7,965 bases of DNA from Moraxellaceae bacterium (GTDB taxonomy: Bacteria; Pseudomonadota; Gammaproteobacteria; Pseudomonadales; Moraxellaceae): the NCBI GenBank assembly GCA_030146505.1, contig JASLCO010000297.1:1-7965 (forward strand), in the 5' to 3' direction. The notes under the pieces are model-generated. The model saw only the letters and a program-made list of their open reading frames with translations, ran no database searches and was not told the origin of the DNA. Of this stretch, positions 6,301-7,965 are shown in pieces. Made by a program: the position numbers and the translations under genes. Position 1 is the stretch's first letter; every line of letters begins with the position of its first letter.

Positions 6301-7965
6301 TTGCCGCGTGGTTTGCTGTCGCTGCCCAGGGTAATGATGTCGATCTTCTGCGGCTTGCCGCCTTCCAGGGAAATCCAGCTCGGCAGTTTCACGCCGGGAA
6401 TCACCACCGCAGGCCAGAGCATGGTGCTGGCGGCCGTGGTGTGGATTTCACCGCTGGGGTCGCGGTATTCCATTTCCACGCTGAGCTGGCTGATTTTTTT
6501 CAAGGGCGGCAGCTTGCCGCTGCTGACACGCAGGCCACCCTTGTCGTCCAGGGTCAAGGCCTGTTCTTCCAGCGTGACGGTCTGATCGCCTTCATCGGCC
6601 GCCTCGCCCTCTTCGTTTTCATAACGCACATAGCCGAAGGAATATCCTTCGTATTGCGGGAAAGACATGCCCGAAGGCTGAAGCCGGCCACGCAGTGTCA
6701 CCTTGGCCTGCGGATAGACACCACCATTGATGTATTGCAGCTGCATGTCCACCGGCACGGAAGCCGGCGCCACCAGCGGACCGGCCGGCAGTTGCAGTTG
6801 GGCCTTCAAAACCGGCAGACGGAATTCTTCCACGCGGAACGTGCCGAGCTGGTAGCTGGAATCGCTGCCCAGCTCCAGCGTGATGCTGTACATGCCGAGC
6901 TTGGCGGCACGCGGAATCTGCCATTCATTGTCGCCATTGCCATCGGCGCCGATATTCACCGGCAACTCATATTCCTGGCCGCTGCCTTCATGGCGGATGA
7001 CGATGCGCTTGTAGCGGGCATTGCGCGGCGCCCCCAGCGATTGCAGCGAGGTTTCGCGCACCACATGGCGCATGTGTACGGTTTCGCCGGCACGCAACAG
7101 GCTGCGGTCCAGGATGGTGTGGGCGATCAGGCTGCCGGAATGCTGCCAGCCGGAAAGATTGAAGCGCCAGGACTCAATGCCCTCGTCCCAACCCGGCAGC
7201 ACGATGCCGACATCGCCGGCAACGCGCGCCACCACGGCATAGCGGTTGGGACAGCTTTCCACGTAATCATTGAGGCTGGACGGCAGGTCAAGACGAGCAA
7301 TGCCCTGCTTGTCGGTCTTGCCACGCGCCACCACCGAATTGCTCTTGCACTCCACCACGGTGATGTCGGCACCAGCCACCGGCAAACCCTTGTCCAGTGA
7401 AGTCACCCAGACCAGCGAACCCTGCGGTGCCGTGCGCAGATGCACGCCGAGATTGGTGACGATACTGAGCGCGGAGACATACATGGGCGCCTTGTTTTCT
7501 ATCAGCGCCTCACCGAGATAGCGGCTTTCCACCTCGTGGACATAAACACCCTGCTGCACCGGCAGGCCGACTACTTCAAACTCTTTCGCGGGTAGCGTGC
7601 GCGGCAAGGCTTGCACGCTTGCCCCTGTTTCCTTGGCCAGGAAAGGAATCGAACGCGGGTCTGGCTCCAGCGCGCGGCCATTGTCATCGCGGCGTATGCA
7701 CTGGTAGCAGGAAACGCGGCCCTGGTACTGGCGGAAGCGGTTGATCCAGCGCAGCAGTTCAGTGTCCGAATCCGGCAACCTGTAAGTGAAAAGACGCGAC
7801 TGTGCACTGACTCCACTGGCCGCATCCAGATTGCGCAAGGTCAGCGGTACGGCACCCGCGGCTTTTTCCACCACGCCAAAATCCGCCGAAAATTTTGCCA
7901 GTGGCGAATAGCTGGCGGTTTTCACCGTCAGCGGAAAACGCGCGGCATTGGTCAGCACACGCCCG
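3321..7965 (-). CDS. yfhM: Bacterial alpha-2-macroglobulin, thioester type (YfhM-like), N-terminus outside window
   Basis: This is a large envelope protease inhibitor: protease cleavage of a bait region triggers collapse around the protease and covalent trapping by a thioester. The visible part is about 1547 residues. The frame stays open through the right edge (Gly-Arg before the GTG at 7958), so that GTG is not the real start. The E. coli homologue is about 1650 residues, so roughly 100 are missing, including the lipoprotein signal expected from the family. Counting the GTG at 7958 as residue 1: an MG2-like domain at about 275-370 (DRSLLRAGETVHMRHVVRE), a bait-region domain at about 650-855, the A2M signature RELFDTLVYWQA then VPLNDSLTGFKIVAIA (861-901), the thioester domain at about 1060-1340 with YPYSCLEQ (Cys1079 to Gln1082), and an MG10-type C-terminal domain at about 1385-1545. 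It precedes pbpC on the same strand, the arrangement proposed to couple protease defence to wall repair. It is intact, with no frameshift seen. Confidence 0.94.
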   Translation of the reverse strand, partial: GRVLTNAARFPLTVKTASYSPLAKFSADFGVVEKAAGAVPLTLRNLDAASGVSAQSRLFTYRLPDSDTELLRWINRFRQYQGRVSCYQCIRRDDNGRALEPDPRSIPFLAKETGASVQALPRTLPAKEFEVVGLPVQQGVYVHEVESRYLGEALIENKAPMYVSALSIVTNLGVHLRTAPQGSLVWVTSLDKGLPVAGADITVVECKSNSVVARGKTDKQGIARLDLPSSLNDYVESCPNRYAVVARVAGDVGIVLPGWDEGIESWRFNLSGWQHSGSLIAHTILDRSLLRAGETVHMRHVVRETSLQSLGAPRNARYKRIVIRHEGSGQEYELPVNIGADGNGDNEWQIPRAAKLGMYSITLELGSDSSYQLGTFRVEEFRLPVLKAQLQLPAGPLVAPASVPVDMQLQYINGGVYPQAKVTLRGRLQPSGMSFPQYEGYSFGYVRYENEEGEAADEGDQTVTLEEQALTLDDKGGLRVSSGKLPPLKKISQLSVEMEYRDPSGEIHTTAASTMLWPAVVIPGVKLPSWISLEGGKPQKIDIITLGSDSKPRGNVAVSVKAEMQSYQSHRRRTVGGFYSYESVQKTEAMPLACAGRSDKNGRLSCMVTPTRSGQMVVTADAVDDAGNHMQSTSSTWVSNGQRWWFDQSNDDRIDLIPEKKEYQAGETMKLQVRMPFPEATALIGVERDGVMETFVQTIKSDNPVISLPVKADYAPNVFISALLVRGRNDAVAPTALIDLGKPAFKLGIAEVKVGWAAWRLGVNVKTDKARYHPRENASVDVQVTPPAGQSLPANTEITLAAVDEALLELAGNDTWDVLTPMMMERGHDVDTATSQLQVVGKRHYGRKALPPGGGGGREGGTRELFDTLVYWQARAKVGADGRAQFSVPLNDSLTGFKIVAIATSENRFGTGDTRMESYKDLSVLSGLPLVVRQGDKLDPGFTLRNSSDKTQSIRFTAELEGRGKVLEKTLELAAGKSAVIPVPFTVPADVDELKWMVSAEGQGSNANVSDRMKLTQKVLDPVPERVLQGTLLQLEKPTDIPVQKPEGALPGGALRISGEARLSDSLDEVKRFFVNYPYSCLEQKTSKAAGLQDRARWDEVMDLLPVYLDDKGFAGFYPGTGGYPFLNAYILRVSRALNYPVPEVSRKRMLDALVDYVEGRVAFDDWRLHELDDPYRRLEVLSLLAQYGRFKPAQLDTLNIDPPRWTTSMLVNWYELLRASPSIPRRDERLAQAESLLRSRLTLQGTAYLLSEGEYSWWWLYDNDAATVARLMIATMDQPAWKEDQPRLLRGLLMRQAEGHWSTTVANMWGGFALKRFSETFERDPVMGRTGITLGSQQAALDWSNKEPAPVRVDWPAKPDVLKIAQEGTGKPWITVQSRARIPLKAPLSTGFKVEKSMEPLQQKVKGQWSVGDVVRVRLKLDAQSDVGWVALDDPIPAGSTLLGRALGRDNSRAAEQPDTRGAGYDSDYEGDYPEESGWNWPTYAEFGADSYRAYFERIYKGNGEITYTLRLNQSGDFRLPPTRVEAMYAPEMFGMTPNQNWVVLP
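4713..4724 (-). other. Thioester motif Cys-Leu-Glu-Gln of the alpha-2-macroglobulin
   Basis: On the minus strand TGCCTGGAGCAG encodes CLEQ within NYPYSCLEQKTSKA. Family knowledge: the Cys and Gln side chains form the internal thioester that links covalently to attacking proteases, and the YfaS-type bacterial paralogues lack it. A Tyr lies four residues before the Cys (YPYSC), in the position where solved enterobacterial structures place a residue shielding the bond. All residues needed for a working thioester are present. Confidence 0.9.
5373..5456 (-). other. Candidate bait loop of the alpha-2-macroglobulin
   Basis: Residues 835-862 of the visible protein read LQVVGKRHYGRKALPP, then five glycines, then REGGTREL. 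The segment lies just before the conserved RELFDTLVYWQA block. It is rich in Gly, Pro and basic residues, so it is likely flexible and exposed, with several trypsin-like cleavage points (KR, RK, R-E). That composition and its position in the bait-region domain are the reasons for the call. The exact bait boundaries in this family differ between proteins, so this is an inference. Confidence 0.45.

Noticed and set aside
5109..7400. A 763-codon open frame on the plus strand opposite the alpha-2-macroglobulin
   Set aside because: It is exactly antisense to a clearly conserved gene. Its product is a low-complexity mix rich in His, Arg, Gln and Ala with no recognisable domain, as expected from the complementary strand of GC-biased codons.

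Overview
The window is GC-rich, densely coding bacterial DNA. It most likely comes from a gammaproteobacterium, on three grounds: the alpha-2-macroglobulin/PBP1C gene pair, Gram-negative periplasmic proteins, and GTAG-headed REP palindromes of the kind found in Pseudomonas- and Xanthomonas-like genomes. I cannot name a genus from the sequence alone.

Layout: (1) Positions 1-117, minus strand, hold the first 39 codons of an unidentified gene that runs off the left edge. (2) Positions 118-241 are a divergent intergenic region with a near-perfect 24-bp palindrome (188-211). (3) Positions 242-877, plus strand, encode a complete PadR-family transcriptional regulator. (4) Positions 893-969 are a paired REP palindrome (REPIN-like) in the short gap between two convergent genes. 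(5) Positions 966-3089, minus strand, encode penicillin-binding protein 1C (pbpC). (6) Positions 3090-3320 are a 231-bp intergenic stretch with two further paired REP palindromes of two sequence types. (7) Positions 3321 to the right edge, minus strand, encode a large bacterial alpha-2-macroglobulin (YfhM type) with an intact Cys-Leu-Glu-Gln thioester motif. Its N-terminus lies outside the window.

How the genes work together: the alpha-2-macroglobulin and PBP1C read in the same direction, with the macroglobulin first, as in the known yfhM-pbpC pair of enterobacteria. The proposed role of that pair is envelope defence: the macroglobulin traps proteases entering the periplasm and PBP1C repairs peptidoglycan. 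The PadR regulator and the left-edge gene form a separate divergent unit, probably autoregulated through the shared palindrome.

I do not see a new defence or mobile system here. The most interesting points are the way REP palindromes touch pbpC: one appears to supply its stop codon and another creates a misleading upstream GTG start. The others are a strong candidate PadR operator and a glycine-rich, basic candidate bait loop in the macroglobulin.
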